Assembly (NCBI RefSeq): GCF_028288185.1
Contig: NZ_JAQBOF010000029.1
Span: 1 to 64,000 of the forward strand
Length of the DNA: 64,000 nt
Direction of reading: 5' to 3'
Source: Mucilaginibacter sp.
GTDB lineage: Bacteria > Bacteroidota > Bacteroidia > Sphingobacteriales > Sphingobacteriaceae
This document shows, one piece after another, positions 44,075 to 52,516 of the stretch; the first letter of the stretch is position 1; the number at the start of each line of letters is the position of its first letter. A model generated the notes under the pieces. The model saw only the letters and a program-made list of their open reading frames with translations, was not told the DNA's origin and did no database searches. Made by a program: the position numbers and the translations under genes.

Positions 44075-44719
44075 TTATGCAGATTTTTTGTGATTAGTGG
44101 TAAGCGCAGCGTTGTAAACTGCTGCGATTATATCATCAGCTATAAATGTGTTTGACAGATCGCGGTTAATATGATCGTAAACGATATGCCTGTCAGTATC
44201 AATTACATAAATAGCCAATAAAGGAATATTAACATCTATCCCCGAGAACCTATTCCAGGTTGGGTCATTTTCTGAATATACCCTAAATTTACTTGCTATC
44301 TCGTTATTTATGTCGTGATAAAAGTTAAGTGACAAACTATGCTCCCAGGTAAGTTTTGCCAATTGGTCATTTCCTGCCTCATTAGTAAGCACTAATAAAT
44401 TACCGCCATTGGCTTTTATTTCGCTTTGTATAGTATTTAATTGTTTTAACTGTTCAACCCCGTACTCGCCCCAGTGTTTAGAATAAAAGGCAATGGTTAA
44501 AGGTTTGCCATATAAATGCTTTAATGATATAGGGCCGTGAGTTGGCGCACCGTTATAAAAGTTTTTCCAGCGTTTATAGTCGGTTACCAGGTTAATATCA
44601 GGTATTAAATTACCGGTTTTAACGGGCTTTAATGCTTTGTATGATTTGTAAGTAATATCATTATCAGGTATAATTTCTGAAAGATCAAAAAATGGGTATT
44701 TGTTTATGGTAGTTAACAT
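44075..44719 (-). CDS. Peroxiredoxin-like (AhpC/TSA-fold) protein lacking all cysteines
   Basis: The 214-residue protein follows the redoxin fold: GPISLKHLYGKPLTIAFYSKHWGEYGVEQLKQLNTIQSEIKANGGNLLVLTNE, then DINNEIASKFRVYSE, and IYVIDTDRHIVYDHINRDLSN. In related peroxiredoxin-like proteins the helix start reads WCPYC; here it is Trp83-Gly84-Glu85-Tyr86-Gly87, and there is no Cys anywhere in the protein. It therefore cannot act as a thiol peroxidase in the usual way. A predicted Cys-rich leader peptide lies upstream, so the protein may be made when cysteine is short. Confidence 0.75.
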   Translation of the reverse strand: MLTTINKYPFFDLSEIIPDNDITYKSYKALKPVKTGNLIPDINLVTDYKRWKNFYNGAPTHGPISLKHLYGKPLTIAFYSKHWGEYGVEQLKQLNTIQSEIKANGGNLLVLTNEAGNDQLAKLTWEHSLSLNFYHDINNEIASKFRVYSENDPTWNRFSGIDVNIPLLAIYVIDTDRHIVYDHINRDLSNTFIADDIIAAVYNAALTTNHKKSA

Positions 44720-44778
44720 GTTTTAATAAATTAAAAATTGATAATAGGTGTGGATAGATGCAGGGCGGTTGTATGCAA

Positions 44779-44865
44779 TTAGCAACAACAATGGCACATT
44801 CGCGTACCTAAGTCAAAACGTCCTGAAAGGACCTGGATAAAGATGATGGTTTTACTGTGTAGCAT
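44779..44865 (-). CDS. Predicted leader peptide, 28 codons, ending Met-Cys-His-Cys-Cys-Cys
   Basis: An ATG at 44865-44863 opens a 28-codon frame. Its first half reads MLHSKTIIFIQVLSG and its end is Cys-His-Cys-Cys-Cys before TAA. Four Cys codons among the last five in such a short peptide is the pattern of amino-acid attenuators, as known for polycysteine leaders in actinobacteria. Two hairpins lie inside: GTCCT/AGGAC (44832-44820) and GGTAC/GTGCC (44808-44793, before and over the first Cys codon). The next gene starts 59 bases later. No typical terminator follows, so control could be translational. Confidence 0.6.
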   Translation of the reverse strand: MLHSKTIIFIQVLSGRFDLGTRMCHCCC

Positions 44866-44886
44866 GTTTGTATTTCAATTACAATT

Positions 44887-44894
44887 CAAATATA
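44887..44894 (-). promoter_or_regulatory. Bacteroidota -7 promoter box of the leader-redoxin unit
   Basis: On the minus strand this reads TATATTTG, an exact TAnnTTTG. Transcription would start about 5-7 bases on, leaving a 5' leader of about 15 bases before the leader peptide ATG. The -33 element is weak or absent. Confidence 0.55.
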
Positions 44895-44978
44895 CTACTT
44901 AATCTATATACTTTATATACTTTTATAAAATATATAGTATATTGCTGATAATCAAAGCAAAAAAAATCATAATAAATA

Positions 44979-47300
44979 TTAATTTATTTGAGCGAGATGC
45001 TTTTTTATCTTGATAAAGACTAATTTAGAAGTTGGCGTATTGCTTTTTTTGGCGACACTATCAATGGGTACCAAAACATTAGTTTCGGGGTAATAGGTAG
45101 CTGTATTGCGTTCGGGGATATTATAAGGTACTATAACAAATAATCGGGCCACACGCTCTTTGCCACCGTGATAGTTATAAAGATCAACCAAATCCCCTTC
45201 TTTGAAGCCGCCCAGCCTGATATCTTTAAGATTCATAAATATTACCCGGCGCCCGTTATGGATACCACGGTACCTATCATCTAAACCATAAATAGTAGTA
45301 TTAAACTGGTCATGACTACGTATAGTGGTCATCATATATTCATCATCAGCCAATTTATGATCAGGTAATTCATTAATCGTAAATGACACTTTATCGCCAA
45401 ACTTCTCGGTTTTAAATTGCCCTATGCGGGGAGCATTTGGCAGGTAAAACCCGCCCGGCTCGCGTATACGCTTGTTATAATCATCAAAACCGGGGATCAC
45501 TTTTTCTATATCATCTCTAACCGCGTCATAACTTTTCTCGTACTTATCCCAGTCAATAACAGTTCTGTGGCCAATTGTCGCTTTTGCTAACCGGCATATA
45601 ATCTGGTTTTCGCTTAACAAGTTATCAGCTATCGGGCTTAATACACCTTTTGACATTTGGATAACTCCCATTGAGTTTTCGCAGCTTATAAACTGTGTTT
45701 CGCCCCTTACAACGTCTTTATCACTGCGTGAAAGTGTAGGTAATATGATAGATTCTTCGCCGTGTACCAAATGGCCGCGGTTTAACTTGGTAGATATATT
45801 AACCGTTAATTTCATTTTCCTTAAACCTTCGGCCGTATAAGTAGTATCCGGCGTAGCCGAAAGGAAATTACCACCCATAGCGAAGAACACTTTAAGTTTA
45901 CCCTCATTCATAGCGGTTATGCTTTCAACCGCATCATATCCATGCGCTCGGGGTGGCTCAAAGCCAAATACAGCTTTTAATTTATCCAACTGCTCTGGTT
46001 TAGGTTTATCCCAGATCATCATAGTACGATTTCCCTGTACATTACTATGGCCGCGTACAGGGCATAAACCGGCACCGGGTTTACCTATGCTGCCTTTTAA
46101 TAAGGTAAGATTTAATATCTCTTTTATAGTAGCTACTCCATTTTCATGCTGTGTTATGCCCATAGCCCAGCAAATAATTATTCGCTTTTTATGTTTAAGC
46201 ATATCAGCAGCCTCTTGCAATTGTTTTAAAGGCACACCTGCGGCATTGGCAAGGTCTTCGACATTAAATTCTTTTAGCCGATGTAAAAACTCGGTATATC
46301 CAACCGTATTATACTTAATAAACTCATGGTCGAAAACTTTTCCGGGATCGGCAACTTCTGCTTCATAAAGTAGTTTCTCAATACCTTGCAACACAGCCAT
46401 GTCGCCATTTATTTTAACCTGCAGATACAGGTCGGCCAATTGTGTTGTGATACCTAATATACCTTTAACCGTTTGCGGATTTTTAAAACCCATTAGCCCG
46501 GCTTCCATTAACGGATTTATAGCAATGATCTTTGAGCCTTTCTCTTTGGCCTTCTGCAACGCGGTAAGCATCCGTGGGTGATTAGTACCCGGGTTTTGCC
46601 CCATGATGATAATTACATCCGTCTCGTAAAAATCATTAAGCGTTACTGTGCCCTTGCCTATACCGATTGCTTCGGCTAACGCGACACTGGTAGACTCGTG
46701 ACACATATTGGAGCAATCGGGCATGTTGTTAGTGCCGAACTCGCGCACAAATAGCTGGTAGGTAAATGATGCTTCATTACTGGTACGCCCTGATGTATAA
46801 AATGCGGCTTCATTAGGTGAGGTCAAACCATTTAAATGCCAGGCTATCTTTTTAAAAGCATTATCCCAACTTATAGGCTGATAATGCGTGCCACCTTTTG
46901 GCAGATAAACAGGCTCGGCTATCCTACCCTTTTTGCCAATTTCAAAATCGTTTAGTTTAGCCAGATCAGCCACTGAATTTTGTGCAAAGAACTCGCCGGT
47001 CAGTTTTTTTGTGGTTGCTTCCTCTGCCAATGCCTTAGCGCCATTCTCGCAATACTCGGCAATGGGCGACCGATCATCATCAGGATCGGGCCAGGCACAG
47101 CCTGAACAATCAAAACCGCCCTTTTTGTTCATGTGGAACAAAGCTTCCATGCCCCGTACGGGGCCAGCTTCATGTAAAACATCATCCATCGCGGCAACTA
47201 CAGCAGGTATGCCTGCAGCCCAGGTCTTTGGGTCGGTTACCTTCAGATCCAGTAGTTCTTCCGGGTTTTCTGCCGATGAATAATCCTTTATTTTACTCAT
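44979..47300 (-). CDS. FdhF/YdeP-family molybdopterin oxidoreductase
   Basis: The 773-residue protein has the molybdopterin oxidoreductase plan of the FdhF/YdeP group. GGFDCSGCAWPD near 62-72 has two Cys (65, 68) and a third, Cys84; whether they hold a 4Fe-4S cluster is uncertain. DCSNMCHESTSVAL contains Cys200 at the position of the formate-dehydrogenase selenocysteine, a likely Mo ligand. IIIMGQNPGTNHPRML and GHSNVQGNRTMMIWDKP follow, and a C-terminal dinucleotide-binding domain (about 600-773) ends the protein. The electron donor is unknown. It lies with fdhD and a small conserved gene in one unit. Confidence 0.8.
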   Translation of the reverse strand: MSKIKDYSSAENPEELLDLKVTDPKTWAAGIPAVVAAMDDVLHEAGPVRGMEALFHMNKKGGFDCSGCAWPDPDDDRSPIAEYCENGAKALAEEATTKKLTGEFFAQNSVADLAKLNDFEIGKKGRIAEPVYLPKGGTHYQPISWDNAFKKIAWHLNGLTSPNEAAFYTSGRTSNEASFTYQLFVREFGTNNMPDCSNMCHESTSVALAEAIGIGKGTVTLNDFYETDVIIIMGQNPGTNHPRMLTALQKAKEKGSKIIAINPLMEAGLMGFKNPQTVKGILGITTQLADLYLQVKINGDMAVLQGIEKLLYEAEVADPGKVFDHEFIKYNTVGYTEFLHRLKEFNVEDLANAAGVPLKQLQEAADMLKHKKRIIICWAMGITQHENGVATIKEILNLTLLKGSIGKPGAGLCPVRGHSNVQGNRTMMIWDKPKPEQLDKLKAVFGFEPPRAHGYDAVESITAMNEGKLKVFFAMGGNFLSATPDTTYTAEGLRKMKLTVNISTKLNRGHLVHGEESIILPTLSRSDKDVVRGETQFISCENSMGVIQMSKGVLSPIADNLLSENQIICRLAKATIGHRTVIDWDKYEKSYDAVRDDIEKVIPGFDDYNKRIREPGGFYLPNAPRIGQFKTEKFGDKVSFTINELPDHKLADDEYMMTTIRSHDQFNTTIYGLDDRYRGIHNGRRVIFMNLKDIRLGGFKEGDLVDLYNYHGGKERVARLFVIVPYNIPERNTATYYPETNVLVPIDSVAKKSNTPTSKLVFIKIKKHLAQIN

Positions 47301-47303
47301 GCA

Positions 47304-47654
47304 TTATTTTTCGGCTAATGGATTTGGGTAGTTATCACTTTGATCTTCGGCTACGTTATCCAGGCAAGTAAAATCTTTTTCAATCAGCAACTGTACTTCG
47401 CCGTTGTTATTTTCAAAGCCAACTTTATCTGTATTTGCTAATTTGCCAATCATTATTTTGGGTATATACATGGTCATAATATTATTTTTAAAGTCTACAG
47501 AAATCTTATCGTCATCCGTATCCTGCAAAACATATACCAGTTCGGTATCGCCAAAGTTTACTTTTTCTTTAACAAAACCGTATTGAGCCAGATTGGCTAC
47601 ATCTGTTTTAGTTAATCTATATCGTATTCCGTTATTTTTAATACGTAGTTTCAT
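47304..47654 (-). CDS. Small conserved-looking protein between fdhD and the molybdo-enzyme
   Basis: The 116-residue soluble protein has a simple repeating beta-strand pattern: MKLRIKNNGIRYRLTKTDVANLAQYGFVKEKVNFGDTELVYVL and KISVDFKNNIMTMYIPKIMIGKLA. A single Cys is found near the end. It overlaps fdhD by 17 bases and is three bases from the oxidoreductase gene, so translation is tightly coupled. It probably helps maturation or forms part of the complex. No family name can be given with confidence. Confidence 0.6.
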   Translation of the reverse strand: MKLRIKNNGIRYRLTKTDVANLAQYGFVKEKVNFGDTELVYVLQDTDDDKISVDFKNNIMTMYIPKIMIGKLANTDKVGFENNNGEVQLLIEKDFTCLDNVAEDQSDNYPNPLAEK

Positions 47655-48504
47655 GTACAGGTAGTGCTATGCGATGCGCCGCAGTATAAATATTAAAGCG
47701 CTGATTGCGTAAAAAACCAACCAGGGTAATGTTAAACTCTTCGGCTAACTGAACCGCCAGGCTTGACGGCGCGCCAACCGCGGCAATAATTGTTATGCCG
47801 GCCATAGCTGCTTTTTGCACCAACTCAAAGCTTGCCCTGCCGCTTAATAATAAAACGGACTGATTTAAGGGCAACCATCCGTTATTAAGGGCGGCGCCTA
47901 TTAATTTATCTAAAGCATTATGGCGACCCACATCTTCGCGCACTAACATCAGTTCGCCCTCTAAATTAAATAGCGCGCAAGCGTGTAAACCGCCCGTAGT
48001 GATAAATACTTCCTGATGATTTGAGAGTATTTGTGGCAATTGGTGTAATAATTCAGAACTGATTATATTATCATCAGTTTGCTGCGAAAATGAACTTACC
48101 GTACGTATAGCATCTATTGAGCCTTTACCGCAAACACCACAACTTGAGGTGGTATAAAAATTACGCTCCGTGTTTTTCAGTTCGGGGATAATATTTTCAT
48201 TTAGGCTTACCTGTATTACGTTCTCTTTATTTTCGGCACAGGCTATAAAGCAATGATCGGTATTGATAACGTTATCTGCTTGCTTAATAATTCCCTCGGT
48301 AAACAAAAAACCTACGGCTAATTCGGCATCGTTGCCCGGCGTACGCATGGTAACAGAAACGTTTTGTACCTGGCGTTGACCCATAGCGCCATATTCCAGC
48401 CTGATCTCCAATGGCTCTTCAATAGCTACCGAATCATCCATCTCCGAAATGGTATCAGCGTAAACCTTAGTGACCGGTAATTTCAATATTGATTTTGCAG
48501 GCAT
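47638..48504 (-). CDS. fdhD: Formate dehydrogenase accessory sulfurtransferase FdhD
   Basis: The 288-residue protein has RTPGNDAELAVGFLFTEGII and the catalytic CGVCG motif (Cys122 and Cys125). A KGSIDAIRTVS stretch follows, and RLxR-like GGLHACALFNLEGELMLVREDVGRHNALDKLIGAAL is the typical C-terminal block. FdhD passes sulfur from a cysteine desulfurase to the Mo cofactor of formate-dehydrogenase-like enzymes. It is the first gene of the minus unit that ends with the FdhF/YdeP-like enzyme and is divergent from moaD. Confidence 0.92.
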   Translation of the reverse strand: MPAKSILKLPVTKVYADTISEMDDSVAIEEPLEIRLEYGAMGQRQVQNVSVTMRTPGNDAELAVGFLFTEGIIKQADNVINTDHCFIACAENKENVIQVSLNENIIPELKNTERNFYTTSSCGVCGKGSIDAIRTVSSFSQQTDDNIISSELLHQLPQILSNHQEVFITTGGLHACALFNLEGELMLVREDVGRHNALDKLIGAALNNGWLPLNQSVLLLSGRASFELVQKAAMAGITIIAAVGAPSSLAVQLAEEFNITLVGFLRNQRFNIYTAAHRIALPVHETTY

Positions 48505-48581
48505 TTTTATTTAACAATTGCTATAAATGATTGTTTACTTTTTAATGGATCTTTCTTGCATATTTGCATTAGGATAATCTT

Positions 48582-48824
48582 ATGAAAGTTAACATTTTAG
48601 CATTCGGTATTGCAAAAGATATTTTTGGCGGCTCATTGGTTACTGCCGAATTAACTAATGACGCAACCATATCTAATTTAAAATACCTGTTAGAAAAAGA
48701 ATACCCACAGTTGAAAAAACTGGCTACTTATATGGTAGCCGTAAATAATGAATATGCTTTAGATGGTGACACCATACATGAGCGTGATGAAATTGCCATA
48801 ATACCGCCGGTGAGCGGGGGGTAA
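48582..48824 (+). CDS. moaD: Molybdopterin synthase small subunit MoaD (ThiS-like)
   Basis: The 80-residue beta-grasp protein (LAFGIAKDIFGGSLVTAEL...) ends in PPVSGG, the Gly-Gly tail that becomes a thiocarboxylate. MoaE follows 14 bases downstream, and MoeB, which activates it, lies nearby on the other strand. Confidence 0.9.
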   Translation: MKVNILAFGIAKDIFGGSLVTAELTNDATISNLKYLLEKEYPQLKKLATYMVAVNNEYALDGDTIHERDEIAIIPPVSGG

Positions 48825-48838
48825 CAACATAACTGTCA

Positions 48839-49258
48839 TTGAACACACAAATAAAACTATCCGTATCCACCTTAAACGTACAAGAATGCGTTGATTGGGT
48901 TATGTCGCCGGAAACCGGGGGTATTGATGTTTTTATTGGCACTGTACGCAATGCCACCAAAGGCAAAGCCGTAGTTAGATTAGAGTTTGAGGCTTACGAT
49001 AAGATGGCTATTGCCGAAATGGAGAAAATTACCCAACAGGCTTTAACCAACTGGCCTATACAAAGAATATTGATCCATCATCGTACAGGCGTATTACAAA
49101 TTGGAGAGGTACCCGTAGTTATAGCCGTTGCAGCCGCGCACCGCGATGCCGCTTTTGAAGCTTGTCGTTATATAATAGACACCCTAAAACAAACCGTACC
49201 TATCTGGAAAAAAGAGATTTTTGAAGATGGGGAAGTCTGGGTAGCCGCACACCCGTGA
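48839..49258 (+). CDS. moaE: Molybdopterin synthase large subunit MoaE
   Basis: The 139-residue protein matches MoaE: GGIDVFIGTVRNATKGKAVVRLEFEAYDKMAIAEMEKI, ILIHHRTGVLQIGEVPVVIAVAAAHRDAAFEACRYIIDTLKQTVPIWKKEIFEDGEVWV (with the catalytic Lys in PIWKKE). It uses the MoaD thiocarboxylate to convert cPMP to molybdopterin. The frame begins with TTG, since no ATG is available; translation is probably coupled to moaD. Confidence 0.92.
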   Translation: MNTQIKLSVSTLNVQECVDWVMSPETGGIDVFIGTVRNATKGKAVVRLEFEAYDKMAIAEMEKITQQALTNWPIQRILIHHRTGVLQIGEVPVVIAVAAAHRDAAFEACRYIIDTLKQTVPIWKKEIFEDGEVWVAAHP

Positions 49259-49348
49259 TCTTTAATGAGTGAATTATTGAATGAGTGATTGAGTGAATGG
49301 ATAATGATAGATTGAGTGAATAGTCTAATCCTGCTAATCAAAAAAATC

Positions 49349-50410
49349 TTACAAATCGTGTTCGAACCAGGCTTGCAATCCACCTTCCAAAGAAAACACT
49401 TTAGCCTGCGGCGATCTTTTTTTGATGACTTTCACAGCCTCTCCGCTCCTCTTCCCTGTTGAACAGTATAGCACCTTTACTTTACCATTAAGCAAGTAAT
49501 CCATGTTATCATCTATCTCATCAACTTCAAAATGGATGCCGCCTATGTTAATTTCGTCACGCTCCTGGTCGGTGCGGATGTCTACTAATTCCAGTGTGTT
49601 ATCAGCTAGTCCTTGTTTTACTTCTTTAACTGATAAAGTTGGTGTATCAACTGTACTTGCAAATCCGGTTATATTAGTCTTAGTTGTTTTACCAATTTTA
49701 ATGATGCGGCTTTGTAGGGTCAGCGCATCAAACACCATTACTTTACCTGCCAATAACTCGCCTGTTTTAGTGATGTATTTAATTACCTCGTTAGCTTGTA
49801 TGCAGCCAATAATACCGGCCAGGGTTGGTATTACGCCACCATCGGCACAATTTGGGATTTGAGTGGCATCAACTTGAGAGAAAAGATCACGGTAATTAGG
49901 AGATTTGCTGCCATCGGCGTTAGTTATATTCCAAACGGCAGCCTGTCCTTCAAATTGATAGATAGCACCGTAAACAATGGGTTTATTGGTAATTACACAG
50001 GCATCATTTAGCAAGTAGCGTGTCTCGAAATTATCTGTACCGTCAACCACTATATCATATTGATTGATAATATCCAGCACATTGTCAGATGTTATCCTGA
50101 GATCATGTGGTACCAGTTTAATTCCGGGGTTTTGTTGCTGTAGTTTTTTGCAGGCGATGGCAACCTTTTTTTGCCCGACATCATCAGGCGTGTACAATAT
50201 TTGACGGTGCAGATTGCTAATAGATACTATGTCAAAGTCGGCTATGCCTATTGTCCCTACTCCACTGGCGGTTAAATATTGCGCAATAGGGCACCCTAAT
50301 CCGCCTGCGCCAACTATCAAAACTTTTGCCTGTTGCAGCAATTGTTGCGATGCTTTGCTAAAACCGGGTAAGGCAATCTGGCAGCTATATCTTAAAAAAT
50401 CGGGTTCCAT
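49349..50410 (-). CDS. moeB: MoeB/ThiF-type adenylyltransferase with C-terminal rhodanese domain
   Basis: The 353-residue protein has the E1-like ATP-binding loop VLIVGAGGLGCPIAQYLTASGVGTIGIADFDIVSISNLHRQILY, DGTDNFETRYLLND and FSQVDATQIPNCADGGVIPTLAGIIGCIQANEVIK. A rhodanese-like domain (about 260-350) ends with YCSTGKRSGEAVKVIKKR, with the active-site Cys. It adenylates MoaD and may also supply sulfur. It is one base downstream of mobA, and the Zn-binding cysteines seen in E. coli MoeB are not obvious. Confidence 0.85.
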   Translation of the reverse strand: MEPDFLRYSCQIALPGFSKASQQLLQQAKVLIVGAGGLGCPIAQYLTASGVGTIGIADFDIVSISNLHRQILYTPDDVGQKKVAIACKKLQQQNPGIKLVPHDLRITSDNVLDIINQYDIVVDGTDNFETRYLLNDACVITNKPIVYGAIYQFEGQAAVWNITNADGSKSPNYRDLFSQVDATQIPNCADGGVIPTLAGIIGCIQANEVIKYITKTGELLAGKVMVFDALTLQSRIIKIGKTTKTNITGFASTVDTPTLSVKEVKQGLADNTLELVDIRTDQERDEINIGGIHFEVDEIDDNMDYLLNGKVKVLYCSTGKRSGEAVKVIKKRSPQAKVFSLEGGLQAWFEHDL

Positions 50411-50411
50411 A

Positions 50412-51599
50412 TTAAGCAGAAGCTATTTTTTGATGGATCTGGCGTTTTATCATTTCAAAATCTTCGGGCGTATTAACATTAGTAAGTGTATCTGCATCCA
50501 ACGGTTTCAACAAAGTAGTATCACTATTTATTAAAACTTTACGCGGGCACGAGTAACCTTGCGCTAAAAACGCCAGCATTACCGGGTAACTTTTAGGTTC
50601 CCAAATAGTTATTAAAGGTTCGGGGAAGCCATCGAAAGCATTTTGGTATGCGGTAGCGATAGATGAAGTGTTACGATTTTTCAATAAGTGATCAAACGTA
50701 GCAGCATCCAGCAAAGGCATATCACAAGCAACAACCAGCCAGGCGCTATCCGGTTTTTCGCGGAACGCGGATAGTATAGCACCATAAGGCCCTAGTCCGG
50801 TAAAAGTATCCGGCAAGGTATTATAACCTGCATCAACATCTTGTTTTTGCTCGACACGGCATGATATAAATACATCATCACAATAATCCTGTAGCATATC
50901 GGCCATATAATAGCGTTGCTCTTTGCCGTACCAATTAATCGCGCCTTTATCTACGCCCATCCGCAGGCTTTGCCCGCCTGCCAAAACCAATCCGTTTAAT
51001 ATAGGTTTTGCCGCCTGTAGTTTTTCTTCAAAAAAGGCAATTATTTTGTCTGTTTCATCCAGTCGATATGTGGGTAGTTGCTGCCAGTTAGGTATAGCTT
51101 CTTTTATAAAGTCAAAAACATCATCTACATTATCAGCCAATAAAATCAACTCTACATTAGTTAACTCATCTATTCGTTTTTGCAGAGATGCCATTTTATT
51201 ATTGTAGATAATAACTACCTGGTTTTTAGCTGGCTGATGATTACCATTTACCAATACCAAATCAGCATGGGCAAACTGTTGTTTAAAATGAATGGAGGTT
51301 AAACCTGTATTATAATTGAATTGATGATTATTCAACTGATCTGTATATTCTAAAATTGCGCCACTTGCCAGGCGGCCTGGTGGTAAGGTTACTTCATCAT
51401 TATGCGAGGTATCTGCGTATGCGCATTTGTATTTTGGCGATAGGGCAGCTATAATATCGCTTGCCAAAAGTTTGATATTGATACAGGGCGCACCTAATAT
51501 GGCCCACTCATTGCGCCCGAAGTTGCCTGTAATAGGCCGAGTCAGCGAGGAATGTTTTCTGTGCCCGCCAACAGGCTGGTTATGTTCTTTTGAAGTCAC
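50412..51599 (-). CDS. mobA: Molybdenum cofactor guanylyltransferase MobA with N-terminal extension
   Basis: The C-terminal half (about 198-390) is MobA: LVLAGGQSLRMGVDKGAINWYGK (the GTP-binding LAGGxSxRMGxDK), DDVFISCR, GLGPYGAILSAFREKPDSAWLVVACDMPLLD. The first 195 residues (WAILGAPCINIKLLASDIIAALSPKYKCAYADTSHND.., ELILLADNVDDVFDF) look like a degenerate MobB-type P-loop domain with no Walker A GKS/T. MobA adds GMP to molybdopterin. It overlaps moaC by 20 bases. Confidence 0.8.
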   Translation of the reverse strand: MTSKEHNQPVGGHRKHSSLTRPITGNFGRNEWAILGAPCINIKLLASDIIAALSPKYKCAYADTSHNDEVTLPPGRLASGAILEYTDQLNNHQFNYNTGLTSIHFKQQFAHADLVLVNGNHQPAKNQVVIIYNNKMASLQKRIDELTNVELILLADNVDDVFDFIKEAIPNWQQLPTYRLDETDKIIAFFEEKLQAAKPILNGLVLAGGQSLRMGVDKGAINWYGKEQRYYMADMLQDYCDDVFISCRVEQKQDVDAGYNTLPDTFTGLGPYGAILSAFREKPDSAWLVVACDMPLLDAATFDHLLKNRNTSSIATAYQNAFDGFPEPLITIWEPKSYPVMLAFLAQGYSCPRKVLINSDTTLLKPLDADTLTNVNTPEDFEMIKRQIHQKIASA

Positions 51600-52056
51600 G
51601 TTTACCTCCTGTTTTTTCTATCAGCTTAGTATCTTTTATAACAATATCATGGCTCAGTGCCTTGCACATATCATAAATAGTTAATGCCGCTATACTTGCC
51701 CCTACTAAGGCTTCCATTTCGATACCCGTTTTAGCGGTAATACTTGCGGTGCAATCTATTATAACTTCCTGCTCATCATTTAACTGAATGTTTATCTTAC
51801 AATTATCCAAACCAAGGGGATGGCAAAGTGGTATCAAATCACCGGTTTTTTTGGCAGCCATGATACCGGCAATTATAGCGGTTTGAAATACCGAACCTTT
51901 TTTAGTTTGCAAATCACCATTGGTTAATTGCGCTAACACCTCGGCAGGCAGGTAAACTATACTACGCGCGGTAGCAGTACGGTGTGTAACCTGCTTTGCA
52001 GATACATCAACCATAGTAGCATTACCAGCTTTGTTTAAATGAGTAAACTCAATCAC
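51580..52056 (-). CDS. moaC: Cyclic pyranopterin monophosphate synthase MoaC
   Basis: The 158-residue protein has VTHRTATARSIVYLP, DLIPLCHPLGLDNCKINIQL and TGIEMEALVGASIAALTIYDMCKALSHDIVIKDTKLIEKTGGK, all diagnostic. It finishes the MoaA product to cPMP. The start is GTG in the listed frame, at 52056. Codon 15 (ATG) would remove the family N-terminus. Confidence 0.92.
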   Translation of the reverse strand: MIEFTHLNKAGNATMVDVSAKQVTHRTATARSIVYLPAEVLAQLTNGDLQTKKGSVFQTAIIAGIMAAKKTGDLIPLCHPLGLDNCKINIQLNDEQEVIIDCTASITAKTGIEMEALVGASIAALTIYDMCKALSHDIVIKDTKLIEKTGGKRDFKRT

Positions 52057-52087
52057 AGATTTTTTTGATTAATTTGATTTCACAGAT

Positions 52088-52480
52088 CTAATTTTTTCTT
52101 TCTGACAAGATAAGTCTCTTGAAATTAAGACTTTTTTCACCAAAATTAATTAACAAGCCAATTTCTATTTTGTAAGCTCTTAAATAATTCAATATTTGCG
52201 CAAGATGATATCTTCAATTAAAACTCGAGCCTTCAATTCTACTACCACTATCCCTTCAACTAAAAAATCCACCCGTCTTGTACCGATAGGTTCCAGATGG
52301 TCTTTATAATATATAGGCACTTCTAATTCTCGCTGAAAGTTTAGTCCGGCCTTGACAAATTCAAGAGACAAGGCTCTTTGATAAATAAACTCCTGAAAAT
52401 CCATTACCTAAAAAAGAATGAACCTGCATAGCACAACCAATTATTTTATGAGTAAGATCACTATGCTTATATTCTTCCAT
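52088..52480 (-). pseudogene. GxxExxY protein, broken by two frameshifts
   Basis: Three frames must be joined to read the family sequence. MEEYKHSDLTHKIIGCAMQVHSFLGNG begins at 52480. FQEFIYQRALSLEFVKAGLNFQRELEVPIYYKDHLEPIGTRRVDFLVEGIVVVELKA follows in a second frame (the intact open part is 52189-52404). ILNYLRAYKIEIGLLINFGEKSLNFKRLILSERKN ends at 52088. The shifts lie near 52390-52400 and 52190-52200. CACAGAT repeats (52054, 52081) and an inverted ATCTGTG (52525) flank it. It sits between moeA and moaC and is probably non-functional. Confidence 0.8.
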
Positions 52481-52516
52481 TTAATTAAATATATAAAATC
52501 AAAATAATCCAATACA

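Noticed and set aside
44779-44865. SAM or other metabolite riboswitch upstream of the redoxin
   Set aside because: No conserved riboswitch core was found. The pattern is better explained by a coding leader ending in Cys codons.
48505-48581. Molybdenum-cofactor riboswitch between fdhD and moaD
   Set aside because: The 77-base spacer is too short for the conserved Moco RNA fold, and no matching stems were seen.
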